Below are positions 47,528-60,205 of a stretch of 64,000 bases of DNA, in pieces. Made by a program: the position numbers and the translations under genes. Each line of letters starts with the position of its first letter. The first letter of the stretch is position 1. Below the pieces are notes generated by a model. It was not told where the DNA came from. It saw only the letters and a list, made by a program, of their open reading frames with translations, and did not search any database. The stretch is from Exophiala sp. HKRS030 (lineage: Eukaryota > Ascomycota > Eurotiomycetes > Chaetothyriales > Herpotrichiellaceae). The stretch covers positions 806,001 to 870,000 of the forward strand of contig JAHWDD010000002.1 of the NCBI GenBank assembly GCA_023897205.1, read 5' to 3'.

Positions 47528-49937
47528 GTGTGCCTTGAAGACAGTGGTCCCAACGATCCTGACTTAGATACCGGCGGCTTTGGCCGCCACCACGAGCTGG
47601 CAAACCACCATTCAACTGACGACAACCCAATCACTACCGACCACCCAACCATCTCGATCCCTCCTTCAAATACTTCCATCACAGATTCCTTTGCCCAATC
47701 CCCAATTTCACCTCCCAGTCCCTCAACCGAAACGTCGACGACGCAAGTGCCTCCCACTCTTTCCAACAACTCTATACCGAACCCACCACCTATAGAGCAG
47801 GTGCAGGATAGTCAAGAGCGGGGTCGACGAAGGAGACGGCGGTCATCCTCCCCAGAGCTCGGCCATCTGAGTGACGCATCTGCTGAAGCAGGTCCTTCCA
47901 CTGATTCTCGCCCGAGACACACACACCCCCAGAGAAAGCGCAGGAGAACAAATAGACACAATATGAGAGTTAATGACAACTTAGGGCAAGCATACTCCAA
48001 TGGTCATACCGCAAGCTCGAATGGTTCAACACCTCGGAAACCCTTACACAATGCTGTCAATGGACACCCCTCGACCAGTCTCAATGGATCAGCCCCACCC
48101 TTTGCCAACGGTGCAGTCAAGAAATCTTCCCTAGTACGATCAGGGACATATCGGGGTCATAACCGGGAGGAGGTTGTAAGAATCCTGGTTCAAGGTTTAC
48201 TGGACATGGGTTACGCAAATGCCGCAGAATGCCTAAGCGAAGAGAGTGGCTATAATTTGGAGAGCCCTGCTGCGGCTGCATTCCGAAGCGCAGTCATGGC
48301 CGGCGCATGGTCGGATGCTGAAGCAATTCTACTGGGCTCGCCCCGAAGTGATATTGCGGAAGGCTCACTTATCGATGACGATCAAGATGGAGAAGGCTTA
48401 GTGCTTGCAGAAGGGGCCGACCGTGATCAGATGCTATTTTTGATTCGACAACAAAAGTTCCTAGAGCTTCTAGACAATCGAGATCTGAGCATGGCTCTCA
48501 TGGTACTGAGGCAGGAATTAACGCCGCTGGGCCATGACGTCCATCAACTACATGCCCTCTCAACGCTTCTAATGTGTCCTCCTGAAGATCTGAGGACCAA
48601 GGCCCACTGGGGTGGCACTGTGGCAGAGTCACGCAAGATGCTGCTCCAAGATCTGTCTATGTCGATAGCCCCTTCTGTCATGATCCGAGACCACCGGTTG
48701 GCCGAGCTCTTCGACCAGATAAAGCAACATCAGATAAATCAGTGTTTATACCACAACACTTCAGTGGCCCCGTCACTTTACTCAGATCATCTTTGCGATC
48801 GAGACGACTTTCCCTCCCGTACATCGATCGAACTCCAAGATCATTCTGGGGAGGTATGGCACGTTCAGTTTTCCCACGACGGCACGAAGTTGGCGACCGC
48901 CAGCCAAGACCGGACTGTCAATGTATACGAAACTGTTACTTTCAAACGCATTCACGAATTCAAGCAACATACCGCAGAGGTCACTTACATCGCTTGGAGT
49001 CCAGATGACACGAAGATCATTTCTTGTTCCCAAGATGGCAAAGCTAGAGTATGGGATGTTGAGACCGGCAGGTTAACAGTCACACTGCAGCATAACTCTG
49101 AAGAGCCTTCTTATGGTATCACTGCTGCAGCATGGACTCCTGATTCGATGGGATTTGTGACGGCAAGTCATGATAGAAGTTGCCAACTCTGCTACTGGAG
49201 CCTTCTTGCAGAAGTGCCGGACACGCCCATTTATGTCTGGCCCGAGGGATTCCGAGTCCAGGACGTCGCAATCACAAATGATGGCCATTGGCTTGTTGCT
49301 CTCGATCCGCAGAACGTCATTCGGATTTTTGATTTGCATAACTATCGAGAGGAGCCTCCCATTAGGACTGCTGGCAAGATGACAAGTATCTCACTGAACC
49401 ATGATGGCAGCATGGTCCTTGTGAACCTTGCATTGGGTGAGGTACAGATGATAGATCTTGTCACAAGAGATACTGTGCGCAGTTTTAAAGGGCAAAAGCA
49501 AGGCGAATTCGTGATTAGGAGTTGCTTTGGAGGAGCAGCAGAGAATTTCGTGGTCAGCGGCTCGGAAGGTGGGTCAATTGCACAAAGTCGTGTGCACTCT
49601 TACTGATTTTATCACAGATGGCCTTATATACGTGTGGCACAAGGAAAACGAAAATCTCATTGAGAAGTTGTCGGGGCATGGTCGAGGCGCTGGCGGCAAG
49701 GAATGTGTGACAACGGTTGACTGGAATCCTCGAGATGCATCAATGTTTGCGTCCGGAGGGGATGACCGTAAAGTGCGCATGTAAGTGGGCTTCAACTTAT
49801 CTTAGAGACTCAAAACTGACTCAATCTTTAGCTGGTCGGCCGCACCACCTCCTGTCGATGGTCTTTCCAATATCCTGAACACACCTGTTGCACGTGGCGA
49901 TTCGGGTCGGGTGAGTGCTATGAGATCAACGTTGTAA
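47528..49937 (+). CDS. GID7/WDR26-like LisH-CTLH-WD40 subunit of GID/CTLH ubiquitin ligase (5' end unresolved)
   Basis: Exons ...-49568, 49618-49780 and 49832-49937 (stop TAA). The frame is open from 47528 but that codon is GTG; the first internal ATG is 47963 (MRVNDNLGQ, 624 aa). One workable model has ATGAAT at 47441-47446 spliced (GTACAT...CCATCCAG) to 47528, giving about 771 residues. The N-terminus is Pro/Ser/Thr-rich with a basic patch (ERGRRRRRRSSSPE). Then come LisH/CTLH helices (GHNREEVVRILVQGLLDMGY, QQKFLELLDNRDLSMALMVLRQELTPL) and WD40 repeats (HSGEVWHVQFSHDGTKLATAS and so on to GGDDRKVRIW). This order is that of WDR26 and yeast Gid7, a scaffold of the multi-subunit E3 that degrades gluconeogenic enzymes and other targets. 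Confidence 0.87.
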
Positions 49938-51029
49938 ACACACAGGAAGGTAGTTAGTTCTGATGGAGTTTTCAGGGGGGAGTATAACATCATTCCAACC
50001 ACGGTCTGCACAAGGTATAGAGTTTTGGATACAACATTGCATCTGAAGGAGTTCGTTTGCTGATGGCTCGCTATCCGCACCATCCACGGCACTGAGGGAT
50101 TTGTCACGGGTCATGACGAGTCGATTATCATTTGCATCAGGCAAGCATTGTTCTGAATTCGTACAGGAAGAGGGATCTGGACAGCTGCCCTTCCTACAGG
50201 GACAAAGCATAGATTTAGCTCGATATTCTATATCTCACCTTCTATCTGCAACAATATCATAGCGTCTTCCTTCCCGTACCTGACTGGGCGTGAAGTAGAT
50301 GGATAGCTCGTCCACCACAGCAAGAGCTGACGTGTCACAGGTTGTCGTGTTTCACCTTCACTCGTGTCTCACCCTTACCACGAGAGTCATTGAATGATGT
50401 AGGTCACTCACCAGTGCCCAACACCAGTTGCTTGTCAGATGTCCTGCAATGAGTTGAGATCTGAGAACCAGCTGATCTTACCCTACCCTTCTCAGGAAAC
50501 GAGATTGGGAGGTGCCTGATCGCTTCGCCACAGTAATCAGCGCCGCATTTGCCATTCAAAGGCTGTAGCCTTGATGTAGTGCTCGATACTACGTAGGCGG
50601 CGGGATAATTTGGGTCTTCAGCTAGACTCATAGGGATTCTCTGTTTGCCATGCTGTATGCCTGTTGCCTTGGAGTGTGGGTGTCCCAATGACGCGTCCGG
50701 CACACTTTCCGTTTCTTTTCGGCCGCCAAGAAAGTGTGGTTGCTAGCGATGGTGCTGCTGTTGTTAGTGCAGCCCATAACACGCCTAAAGCCGGCGCAGG
50801 CGGACCCAAGTCACCAACTCCATCACCAACATCAACAGGCGCAGGTGCATCATCCCAAGTTCTGGCCAGCAGTGCGCAAACACCCATCACTCACAACACC
50901 ACACAATCGACTTCCTTGCAAGAACAGCCTCTTGAAGTTGCTCTGCGTCGTTCTGCCACATTCAGTCTTGAGTCTGCACCTCCTATTCTTCTCGACAACA
51001 ATCCTCTACCACTGTCATTTGCCCCAACC
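49938..51029. other. intergenic upstream of VPS1
   Basis: No separate gene is supported. From an ATG at 50688 the frame is open and in phase with VPS1 up to its usual start at 51030 (114 extra codons, Ser/Thr/Pro/Ala-rich); see findings. The rest is unremarkable. Confidence 0.5.
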
Positions 51030-53398
51030 ATGGCCGCACCGCCGGGGGGTTATTCGTGAGTGCCTGCTGATAGTCAACAAACCACATCTCGATCAACCAA
51101 CTAATACTACAACAGAATTAACGTCAACGATCCGAGTCTGATCGCTCTCGTCAACAAGCTACAAGATGTGTTCACGACAGTGGGAGTATGCTTTCCCTTG
51201 ATTCCGAACACTTGTTCACATGCCAGACTGGTTCAATGGAGCTGACCGTCATTGCCCTAGGTACAAAATCCCATAGATCTTCCACAGATTGTTGTGGTCG
51301 GATCGCAGTCAAGTGGAAAGAGTTCCGTGCTAGAAAACATTGTCGGGAGAGACTTGTAAGCCCAGCAGCCACTCTGGCCCATCCTTAGTTCCAATGACTA
51401 ACTTGCGATTACAGTCTACCTCGAGGCTCCGGAATTGTGACGCGAAGACCCCTCGTCCTTCAACTGATCAACAGACCTCCTCCTGCAAAAATGCAATCGA
51501 ATGGCGTCTCAGAAGAAGAACTAAAAAAGACCAGCGACAGCCAGGCCAATGTTGATGAGTGGGGAGAATTCCTCCACTTGCCAGGACAAAAATTCTTTGA
51601 CTTCAATAAGATCCGTGACGAAATCGTGAAGGAAACAGAGGCGAAAGCGGGACGAAATGTTGGCATCTCGCCCGCGCCCATCAACTTGCGCATCTACTCA
51701 CCCAATGTCCTCACTTTGACACTGGTTGATCTGCCAGGCTTGACAAAAGTGCCTGTTGGTGATCAGCCGCGCGATATTGAAAGACAGATCAAAGAGATGG
51801 TCCTCAAGCAAATATCGAAGCCCAATGCCATCATTCTCGCTGTCACCGCTGCAAATGTAGATCTAGCCAATTCGGACGGTCTGAAGCTTGCCCGAGAAGT
51901 CGATCCGGAGGGTCAGAGAACCATTGGTGTGCTAACCAAGATTGACTTGATGGACTCTGGAACCGATGTTGTCGATATTCTAGCCGGGCGAATCATCCCA
52001 CTCAGACTAGGCTACGTACCCGTGGTCAACCGAGGCCAGCGGGACATCGAGAACAAGAAGAGGATAGACCTGGCTTTGAAAGCAGAGAAGGAATTCTTCG
52101 ACAATCATCCTTCTTATCGTAACAAGGCCTCCTATTGCGGCACTCCATATCTGGCTCGAAAGCTGAATCTTATCTTGATGATGCACATCAAACAGACACT
52201 ACCTGACATCAAAAACCGCATTACCGGTTCACTTCAGAAATACTCCCAGGAACTTGAGCAACTGGGGGCTGGAGATCTCCTCGGGAACAACAGCTCAAAC
52301 ATTGTCCTCAATATCATTACCGAGTTTGCCAACGAATACAGAACCGTTCTCGAGGGACATAGCCAGGAATTATCCAGCAACGAACTTTCTGGTGGCGCCA
52401 GAATTTCGTTCGTCTATCATGAACTATACTCGAATGGCATCAAAGCCATCGACCCTTTTGAACAGGTCAAGGACATTGATATTCGGACAATGTTGGTCAA
52501 TTCTTCAGGTTCATCGCCTGCACTGTTCGTGGGTACTACTGCATTCGAAATTATTGTTAAGCAACAAATCAAACGACTTGAAGAACCATCATTGAAATGT
52601 GTGTCGCTGGTCTTCGACGAACTCGTACGCATTTTGCAACAGTTGCTTACGAAACAACTCTTCCGACGATATCCTCAGCTGAAAGAAAGATTCCATGGAG
52701 TTGTGATTGCATTCTTCAGGAAAGCCATGGAACCAGCGAATAAACTGGTCAAGGATCTAGTTGCAATGGAAGCCTGCTACATCAATACCGGACATCCTGA
52801 TTTCTTGAACGGTCACCGTGCTATGGCCATTGTCAATGAAAGGCATAATGCCACCAAGCCCACTCAGGTGGATCCAAAGACTGGCAAACCACTTCCCCCC
52901 TCGGTTCCGCCGCGGGCCAACTCACCAGGTCTTCCCACTGACGGTACAGACACCAATTCGGGCTTCTTTGGGTCATTCTTTGCAAGTAAGAACAAGAAGA
53001 AGATGGCCGCAATGGAGCCTCCTCCCCCCACTCTAAAGGCCAGTGGAACACTTTCAGAGCGTGAAAACCAAGAAGTTGAAGTCATCAAGCTCTTGATCAA
53101 CAGCTACTTCAACATTGTCCGAAGGACCATGATCGACATGGTCCCTAAAGCTATCATGCTGACTCTTGTACAGTAAGTAAATTGGTTCAGGGCTGACATT
53201 TAAATCATGCCGTGCTTACAATCATCTAGGTTCACAAAAGACGAGATGCAGCGAGAACTCCTTGAACAAATGTACAGAGCACAAGAACTTGACGAACTTT
53301 TGAAGGAAAGCGACTACACTGTCAGACGACGGAAAGAGTGCCAGCAAATGGTGGAGAGTTTGAGCAAGGCCAGTGAGATTGTTAGCCAGGTGCAATAG
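51030..53398 (+). CDS. VPS1: dynamin-related GTPase VPS1, 705 aa
   Basis: A large GTPase that drives fission in Golgi-endosome-vacuole traffic and at peroxisomes. Exons 51030-51055 (26 nt), 51116-51185, 51261-51355, 51415-53172 and 53230-53398; all phases agree. Landmarks: [20 protein letters not shown]-loop GSQSSGKSS (about 46-53), [42 protein letters not shown], and the GTPase effector domain at the end ([19 protein letters not shown] ... [21 protein letters not shown]). The insert [10 protein letters not shown] and [10 protein letters not shown] with [22 protein letters not shown] identify VPS1 rather than the mitochondrial DNM1. Length is normal (yeast Vps1 is 704). The very short first exon MAAPPGGYS is the conventional start. 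Confidence 0.95.
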
Positions 53399-54236
53399 AT
53401 TGGCATGTGAATGAATACTACAGCGGATTATGAAAATTCGAACACACCAAACCCTCTTTTCCCACCACAATCGACATCCCAGGTCTGTTGCTGTTGAAAC
53501 GATGAGCGATGTCTGCGCGACTGCATGTCCGAGATATGCATGCTTGATCCGGGACTCACGAATTCGGATGAATGACGTTAGCCGGGCACGTTGGAAGGAA
53601 GGTAAACCCGGAGTGGACGACAATGGTGTTTGGTTTTGTTGATTTGTCCTCCACTGTTTTCCTCTTTGGCACGCAAGAAATCGTACCTTTTTCCCTTTTC
53701 TCCTCCGGGGGTTGAGATGAATATTTTTTGATAGAGTAGAAACATGCGATGGACCATTGCGAATCTTGTAGCGGTGGTGTTGGGACGAATGGGGGGAGGG
53801 AGTGGCTCCTTTCAGCGCATCTGAGCGTTGATAACTTGCCTAGGGTACCTTGGGGCTAGTTACTTGTCTTCGCCTTGTCTCTTTCTATAAACCCAATATT
53901 AGGGGTCGACAGAGAGAAGTTTGAAGAAAGAAACAGTCATTGTAACAGACAACAATCTTGACCCAATTGAAGTCATTACGGATTACGTTGTTGAATGGGT
54001 GAATAAGTTTCCTGGACTCGTAGAATGTTAATCCTACCTGTAGGCAGTTATCTTCCTCGTTCACACACCCGGGTGTTCCTATTTATCTTGTTCTCTGGAC
54101 TTGCAATCTATACCTATCTACTGAAATTGAAATCCGCCAAGTGAAAGTGGATTGTCCAACACGGACTCTGACTGGCCTCGTCGCCTTTTTTTGGTTGGGT
54201 CACTCGTGAAAGTTTTTTACCATCACTGGCGAGACA
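53399..54236. other. convergent intergenic region (VPS1 / transcription factor)
   Basis: 3' flanks of two convergent genes. No coding structure or repeat seen. Confidence 0.55.
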
Positions 54237-56163
54237 TCAAACATCAAGAATCGCAATGTACGATCGAACCGCACCCAACAAGGTCGGTGAGAGGTCTCGT
54301 TCGGCGAGACACAATTCCCTCCCCACCCAGGCCTTCCAACCCTCGGGACAAACCATGCGGGCCGCGTGCAGGTTGAGACACGCAAACAAGGAACCGAGAG
54401 GTTTCCAACACCGGCCCGGCTCGGCCGACATGCAGAGTCGACGACCCGCGTCGACGGCGGCCGCAGCGTCGTCGTGGGTGTCGACCTGGAGTCGTCTCAG
54501 GCCCTTGGTCACCACGATCAAGGTGCGCCAGAATATGGAAAGGGCTTCGGCCAGTCGGATATCACGAAACATGTAGCACGTCTCTGGACCGGTCTCGTTG
54601 GTACTTGGGCCCGCACCCGTATCTGTGCACGTCGTGGATGTGGATGTGGATGTGGAACCAGCAGGCATGTCCTCCTGCCGCCGCCGTCTCGACGAGTGAC
54701 ATTCGACTCGGACGACCAGATTGCTGTGTGTTACAAAGTCCCTGACGTTGTTGAGAATACGGCTCAGTCGGTCTCGAAGAGCGAGGGCCGAGTGAAGCGT
54801 TTCTTCACGTAGGTCGTCGGACAGCCCGATAAAACCCCGAACGCTGCGGATGAAGGCTGGGAGTTTTGTGTAGGTGTGCAGAATACTCGCCTCCAGCCGG
54901 TCGACGGTCCATGAGCTAGGGATCTTGTATTCCAGCCTATCCCAGATGGGAGAGTCGATGAAGCATGGCTTGTCGAGAAGGATGGATTTGAAGACCTGAT
55001 TGCGGAAAACACATGGTTGTCAGATTATCCTAGGGGTACCCCTGGGGTTTCCGAGGGAAAAAAATCACTTACAATGGTAGGAACATGAGCATAAAACAGT
55101 TGTAACTCGAACCTCGAATTTATTCTTTCCGGCCCAAATGATCTGAGGATGGCAGTTGCTCCATCCGCGTGCGAAAGGAAGTGCTGGTTGTTGTCCTGAA
55201 GGTCTTCATCTATGACCTGTTTTGAAGTCGTCAATGAATATTCAACAATACAACCCACAAAAAACAGTAGGCTCAAGTCTCCTGCTGAAAAGCACCAAAA
55301 GTGGCAACACGTACCTCCAAAGAATGCAAGATGAGGGCAGAACATAATGTCGCCGGTTGCATTCTCGTTTCGTCATTGTCGAGCTGGACCTGTAGGAGTT
55401 TGAGGGCGTGTCCGTACTTCTGAAGTTGTCTCCTCGAGGACGGTTGTGAGGTCGGCAGACACTGTCGAGAGGTCAAGAAGCATTCCAGAACGGCATCCAT
55501 GCATTTGCTGTGTCCGACTTGGACCGGGAGCTCTTCAAAATACTCTCCAAAGTAGAGTATGGAGAAGCCAATGCCATTCGAACCGCCGAGGGTGTGTATG
55601 AGCTGTCCGGCCAGAAGCGTGGCCGGTGAACTGGGCAAAGAGACAGCAATCATGGAAATAGATGGGGAGCCAGCGGATGACATGGTATAGTTCTCGCTGG
55701 CTTCAACGTCGTCCGAAGATCCGTCGGTGACGCGGAAGTAGTTGAAACATCCCCCTTGATTCGAGCCGCGCTTTCGCCTCCCGTAGTTGAATATCGGTTC
55801 CTTGAATTTGAATGCCTTTGGTCGAGAAGGTAGCTTGACCGTGCCTTCATCCGGTATGGGTACTCGTTTCTGGTTCAGGGGTACAAATTCAAATTCATTT
55901 GCCCACCCAGTACATTCACGCCGTGAGATCTCACAGTCTACAAAGAGAGGTGTCAGAAATGGGGGTTATCATGGAGAGGCGAGTCTCAAAAAAAAGGCGG
56001 CGATATACGGAGGCATTGCGGACGACGCTCGTCACACTGAGAATAAAAACATGTCAGTGATGATCGTTTGATATCAGGCCATACAAATGTAGAAAACATG
56101 TTCACATACCTTGATCTTTCTCTTCCTACACGTCAAGCAGCCTTTTCTTCTACCGCCTGCCAT
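54237..56163 (-). CDS. Zn2Cys6 fungal transcription factor, 535 aa
   Basis: Exons 56163-56110, 56036-56009 (28 nt), 55937-55315, 55216-55073 and 54995-54237, all in phase. The first three exons together encode a perfect binuclear cluster: cysteines at 9, 12, 19, 26, 29 and 36 (GCLTCRKRKIKCDERRPQC, then HC, EISRREC), spacing 2-6-6-2-6, followed by GWANEFEFVPL. The middle region has GFSILYFGEYFEELPV and LQKYGHALKLLQVQLDND, and later blocks ILRSFGPERINSRFELQLFY and DSPIWDRLEYKIPSSW, which match the C-terminal regulatory domain common in such factors. The target is unknown. It lies divergent from the arylsulfotransferase-family gene and may regulate it, a guess from position only. Confidence 0.92.
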
Positions 56164-57785
56164 TTTTATCCATCGTCCATGCCAATCACATCAACCTCCG
56201 CAGGTGAAGTAAGTATATATATGAATGAAATCTACAGCTGCAAGACCCGGAGCTGAAGTCCAAATCGTCTTGATTAACGGGCTGCCACACGCGGAGAACC
56301 ATGTTAAGGCCTCATGAAATCATACTCTAGATAATGGGATTCGTGCACCTTTGCGTCTGGTTCCTTGGTAAGCCATTGGAGAACGAGTTGTAAGCGTTCA
56401 TCCAAACAATCAATGGTCGGTCATTTGGCTTGACCATACAATCCTTGGCCGAGACGAGCCATGCTCAAGACATGGGTCCTTTGCGGGCGGTTCGTCCTTG
56501 GTTTCCTACTTGAGTAAGGTAGATTGGAGACGGCGTCCCTCTATCAACAATCACACCGTACTGGAGAGAGAAAAGGAGGGGGCCGACAGAGGAGTGCCGA
56601 GGAGCACTCATACCTGTCCTCGAATCAATCACACCGTACTTACCAAACCTGAAGTGGCTATATGTCGATCGTAGATGTTGTGATCTACCCTGCGCCCAGT
56701 AATGATGCCCACCGGGTTACATTCCGTGTTGATCGAAGGGCAGCTCGTAGTTTGGAAGCAGAAGCCTGCATAAGTTCTCTCGCATAGCTGGGTGTAAGGT
56801 TACATGAGGAGTTCGCATTCTGGCTGCCGTCAGGACCATGTCAAAATGCAATTCCCTGTAGCTGAGACCCGAGTATAGGGCTGTGCTCGAAGGAGTCTCA
56901 GCCCTAATGCACATATGATCGCATTATTTTGTTCTAGCAGCGCGACCTCGTGATGCTGGCACGATTGCCGATGTCTGGGATGCCAATTGCAGTCCATCAA
57001 GGACACTCCTACTGTTGGGCTTTCAGACATAAGGACGCCCGAGGAAGCAATCTTGGGCTGAATGTTTTAGGAACCGAGGTAGATAAGGTCTTTTCTCGTT
57101 TCTCGATTCCGTTTTCAACAGGTGAGAAAGTACCATGACTTTGCGTCCCTCTTCATTGACAATAATGACCATATCACTGAGCAATAGGATGGCACTGTAG
57201 AAGGCTTTTAAGATGATACTTGCCAAATACTGTGTTCTCAGTACGGCCTGACAAAGCTCGGAGATGTTCTCAGCGGGCTTCAGCGGTGAGCCGCAATAAT
57301 ACGTGGAGATTGGGGACAAGAGCCTCCTTTTGGCCCGCCCGCCCAGAGAAAAGATTCACCGGCTTACAGAGGACTTACCTAAGGTGCGGCAAGTGCCCCT
57401 AACTAAAGAACTAGCTACTCCGAGTTGGTGCCTGGACCGCCCCCATGGTTGACCGATTGGGCCCGCAATCTCGATCTCTAAAGAGCGTTGATAAGCATTA
57501 TGGAGAGGGGCAGATCTCCTCTGGCAGGTGCTTGTGCCTTGCTCGCAACTTAACCGACAGAGCCTCCACCAACCTCGCAACAGCCTGTTGGGGAAAATGC
57601 TACATCATCACCTGGAAAAACAGGCGATTTTCATGAATTCTCCCGGATCTGCGTCTGCAACCTCGGACAACATGGGCTTCTGATGATGGCGGCCACTCTT
57701 CAAGGCCCATGACGCCCTCTTCTACAGGCTTCTTTGTTCCTGCACCCTTCAGCGCATGTGCCGACACTGACCAGAAGCCACCATT
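56164..57785. promoter_or_regulatory. 1.6-kb divergent region between Zn2Cys6 regulator and arylsulfotransferase-family gene
   Basis: No gene is supported. This is where promoters of both neighbours must lie. I did not find a clear CGG(n)CCG inverted pair typical of Zn2Cys6 binding, though single CGG and CCG triplets are common. Confidence 0.4.
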
Positions 57786-59611
57786 ATGCGGTGGTCACTT
57801 CGGCTTGTCGCAGCTGCTCTTGCGGCATCGTACCTTGGGATCGGAGTTCAAGCGCAAGGTCCAGCCCCAGTGAACACCAATCGCACGGGGCCGCTCTCCC
57901 AATACAAATCTGTAAGTCGACTCCAGGATGACTCGAGAGACGGCTCGTTGCTGATCCTGGATTAGAGACCTGATATCTACGCGCCTTTTCTCAACATCTC
58001 TCTGTTTGATGAAGACGCCGTGACTCCAGGATATATTTTCATGGGACCGTATCAGACATTTCAAGAGGCGGTATATATCTACGACAATAGAGGAGTGAGT
58101 GGCTGCCTGTAAGGCTACAGGTACGGAACTAATGATCGCAGAACCTGGTATGGAGTGGCTTTGCTGAGACGGGAGGGGGTCCGTCGCATAATTTCCACGT
58201 CTGTTCGATCAACGGCACGGAAAATCTCTGCTTTATTACAGCTGCCCAGAACGTCGGTTATGGTCGAGGTTATGCCGTGGTATTGGATAATACCCTGACC
58301 ACGCACACGTCTGTTCGCTCACAAAGCGGCTTGGCCAATTTCGATGAACACGAGTTCAACGTGCTCGATGATGGAGATTCATCTTTATTCACGCTCTACA
58401 ACCCTGAACATCATGATCTGTCTGCCTATAATGTCTCCGGGCAGGGGTGGCTGATGAACTGCTATTTCCAGCACCTCGAACTCGGGACTAACAAGCCCAT
58501 TTTCGAGTGGTCTGCCATAGACCATGTCACTCTCAATGAAACGTTTGTCAAACCGCTCGGGAGTGAGGTGGCGGGCGATGGACTCACGCCGACTAGTCCA
58601 TGGGACTATTTTCATATCAACAGCGTCGACCAATATGCGAACGGAGATTATCTCGTATCCGCACGCCATACATGCACACTTTACAGGGTATCTGGGCAAG
58701 ACGGACACATTATCTGGAGGCTCGGTGGCAGCTTTTCTGACTTTGCATTTCCTCCTGGCCTCAATTTCAGCTTTCAACATGATGCCAGAATTAGGGAGGA
58801 GAACAAGACGACGACCATCATTTCCCTCTTTGACAACGCCTCAAATGGTTACAATCAGACGTCTAGATATTCCTCAGGTTTGATCCTGAAGCTGGACCAC
58901 ACCCGAAACACCGTCTCCCTTCTCAAGCGATTTATAGCCCCCGATGAATTCGTGTCGGCCTCCCAAGGCAATGTCCAGCTGATGGCTAAGGACTGGCGGA
59001 CTGCGAACGCTTTCCTTGGCTGGGGTTCGAATGCTTTTATATCTGAGTATACCTCTGATGGCAGGATGGTCCAGCAAGGCCACTTCGCGACCACAGGATC
59101 TATGAATTACCGCGCCTTCAAGAACAACTTCACGACCGACCCGACAGATGCCCCTGCTCTGTACACCTATGCCCACAATGACAGTGCTCCAACTTCGTAC
59201 TGGATGAGCTGGAACGGAGCGACAAAGGTTGCCCAGTGGCGAATTTACTCTGCCTCGGAGCGTAACGGCCCCTGGACCGTTATCGACACGGTCAAGAAGG
59301 CAGGCTTTGAAACGACTTTCACCGCGCCCAAATATCATTCCTGGAGTATTGTTGAAAGTATCGACGCGAAAGGAAACCCCCTAAAGAACTGCACCAGGGC
59401 GATAAGGACGTTCGTGCCTGGGCCAGTACTTGCCGCGAAATGTGACAGCTCTGGATGCCCAACTGCGGTGAAGTCATCGGCAAGTACTCCAACGACGAGC
59501 TCATCATCTGCATCTAGCTCGAGTGCTGCTGCATCAAAGTACAAACGAGACGGCATGACTAGCGAGCTAGGTGTGGTTGCTATGTTTGGCATGGGCTGGC
59601 TCCTGGGCTAA
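57786..59611 (+). CDS. secreted arylsulfotransferase (ASST)-family protein, probable GPI anchor, 574 aa
   Basis: Exons 57786-57911, 57966-58094 and 58142-59611, phase 0 throughout. Signal peptide at the start (MRWSLRLVAAALAASYLG). The body is the beta-propeller of the fungal Arylsulfotran_2 type: GYIFMGPYQTF, AYIYDNRGNLVWSG-like YIYDNRGNLVWSG, ETGGGPSHNFHVC, DEHEFNVLDDG, WDYFHINSVDQYANGDYLVS, GHIIWRLGGSFSDF, FSFQHDARI and ISLFDNASNGY. The C-terminus has a Ser/Thr-rich stalk and a hydrophobic end (ELGVVAMFGMGWLLG), which suggests a GPI-anchored wall protein. True bacterial ASSTs move sulfate between phenols; whether fungal members do is not established. Many N-glycosylation sites are present. 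Confidence 0.88.
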
Positions 59612-59699
59612 CCGCAACCAAACCTCAACAGTTCAGCTGCCTCGACTTATCATCTAATAGCATTAAAAATACAATTATCACTCGTTCATTATAGTATAG

Positions 59700-60080
59700 T
59701 TAATATTTTCTTACGGTTGCATGTTAAGTATATCTCTATAATCAGTAATGTTGAGATAGATGAATAGAGAATTGTAACCTGAGTAGATCTATACAGAGAC
59801 TTGATAGAGTGAATCTGTTGTTGTTGTTGTTGTTGTTGTTGTTGTAGGATCTATATTGTCATATTTAGCGGTTCAGGTTTAGTCGAGCATTGATATTCTC
59901 TTATTGTTGTACACCAAGTACACCTCCATAACTAGTAATACTGATATAGATGAATAGAAAATCGAATTCTGCGTACTAGATCTATACGGAGATATCATGA
60001 AATAGAAGGGTTGTTGTTGTTGCAGGATCCCATGTTATCACATTTGGTCGGTTCGAAGTGTCGAGTGTTGCGCATATTGT
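59700..60080. repeat. diverged tandem duplication, about 190-bp unit
   Basis: Two copies (about 59700-59889 and 59890-60080) share the same order of landmarks: AGTAATnnTGAnATAGATGAATAGA, TAGATCTATACnGAGA, a GTT run, GnAGGATC, CATnTT, CGGTTC and TCGAG. The GTT run is 10 TGT units in the first copy and 4 in the second. AT-rich, no coding potential seen. Confidence 0.75.
59816..59845. repeat. (TGT)10 microsatellite
   Basis: Thirty bases of perfect TGT triplets at 59816-59845. A shorter GTT run at 60010-60022 occupies the same place in the second copy of the duplicated block. Confidence 0.95.
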
Positions 60081-60205
60081 AAGAATCTAAGGTTTTTACG
60101 GAATTTTGCAAAGCACAATACTGGCATACATATTGAATGCATAGAATCACAAACCCGTGCGAGGTTTTCCATCTACCCAAGGATGATCTCAACGCACAAT
60201 CTCCA

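Noticed and set aside
59816..59845. CRISPR-like repeated units
   Set aside because: The repeats are triplet microsatellite and one diverged duplication, without regular unique spacers.
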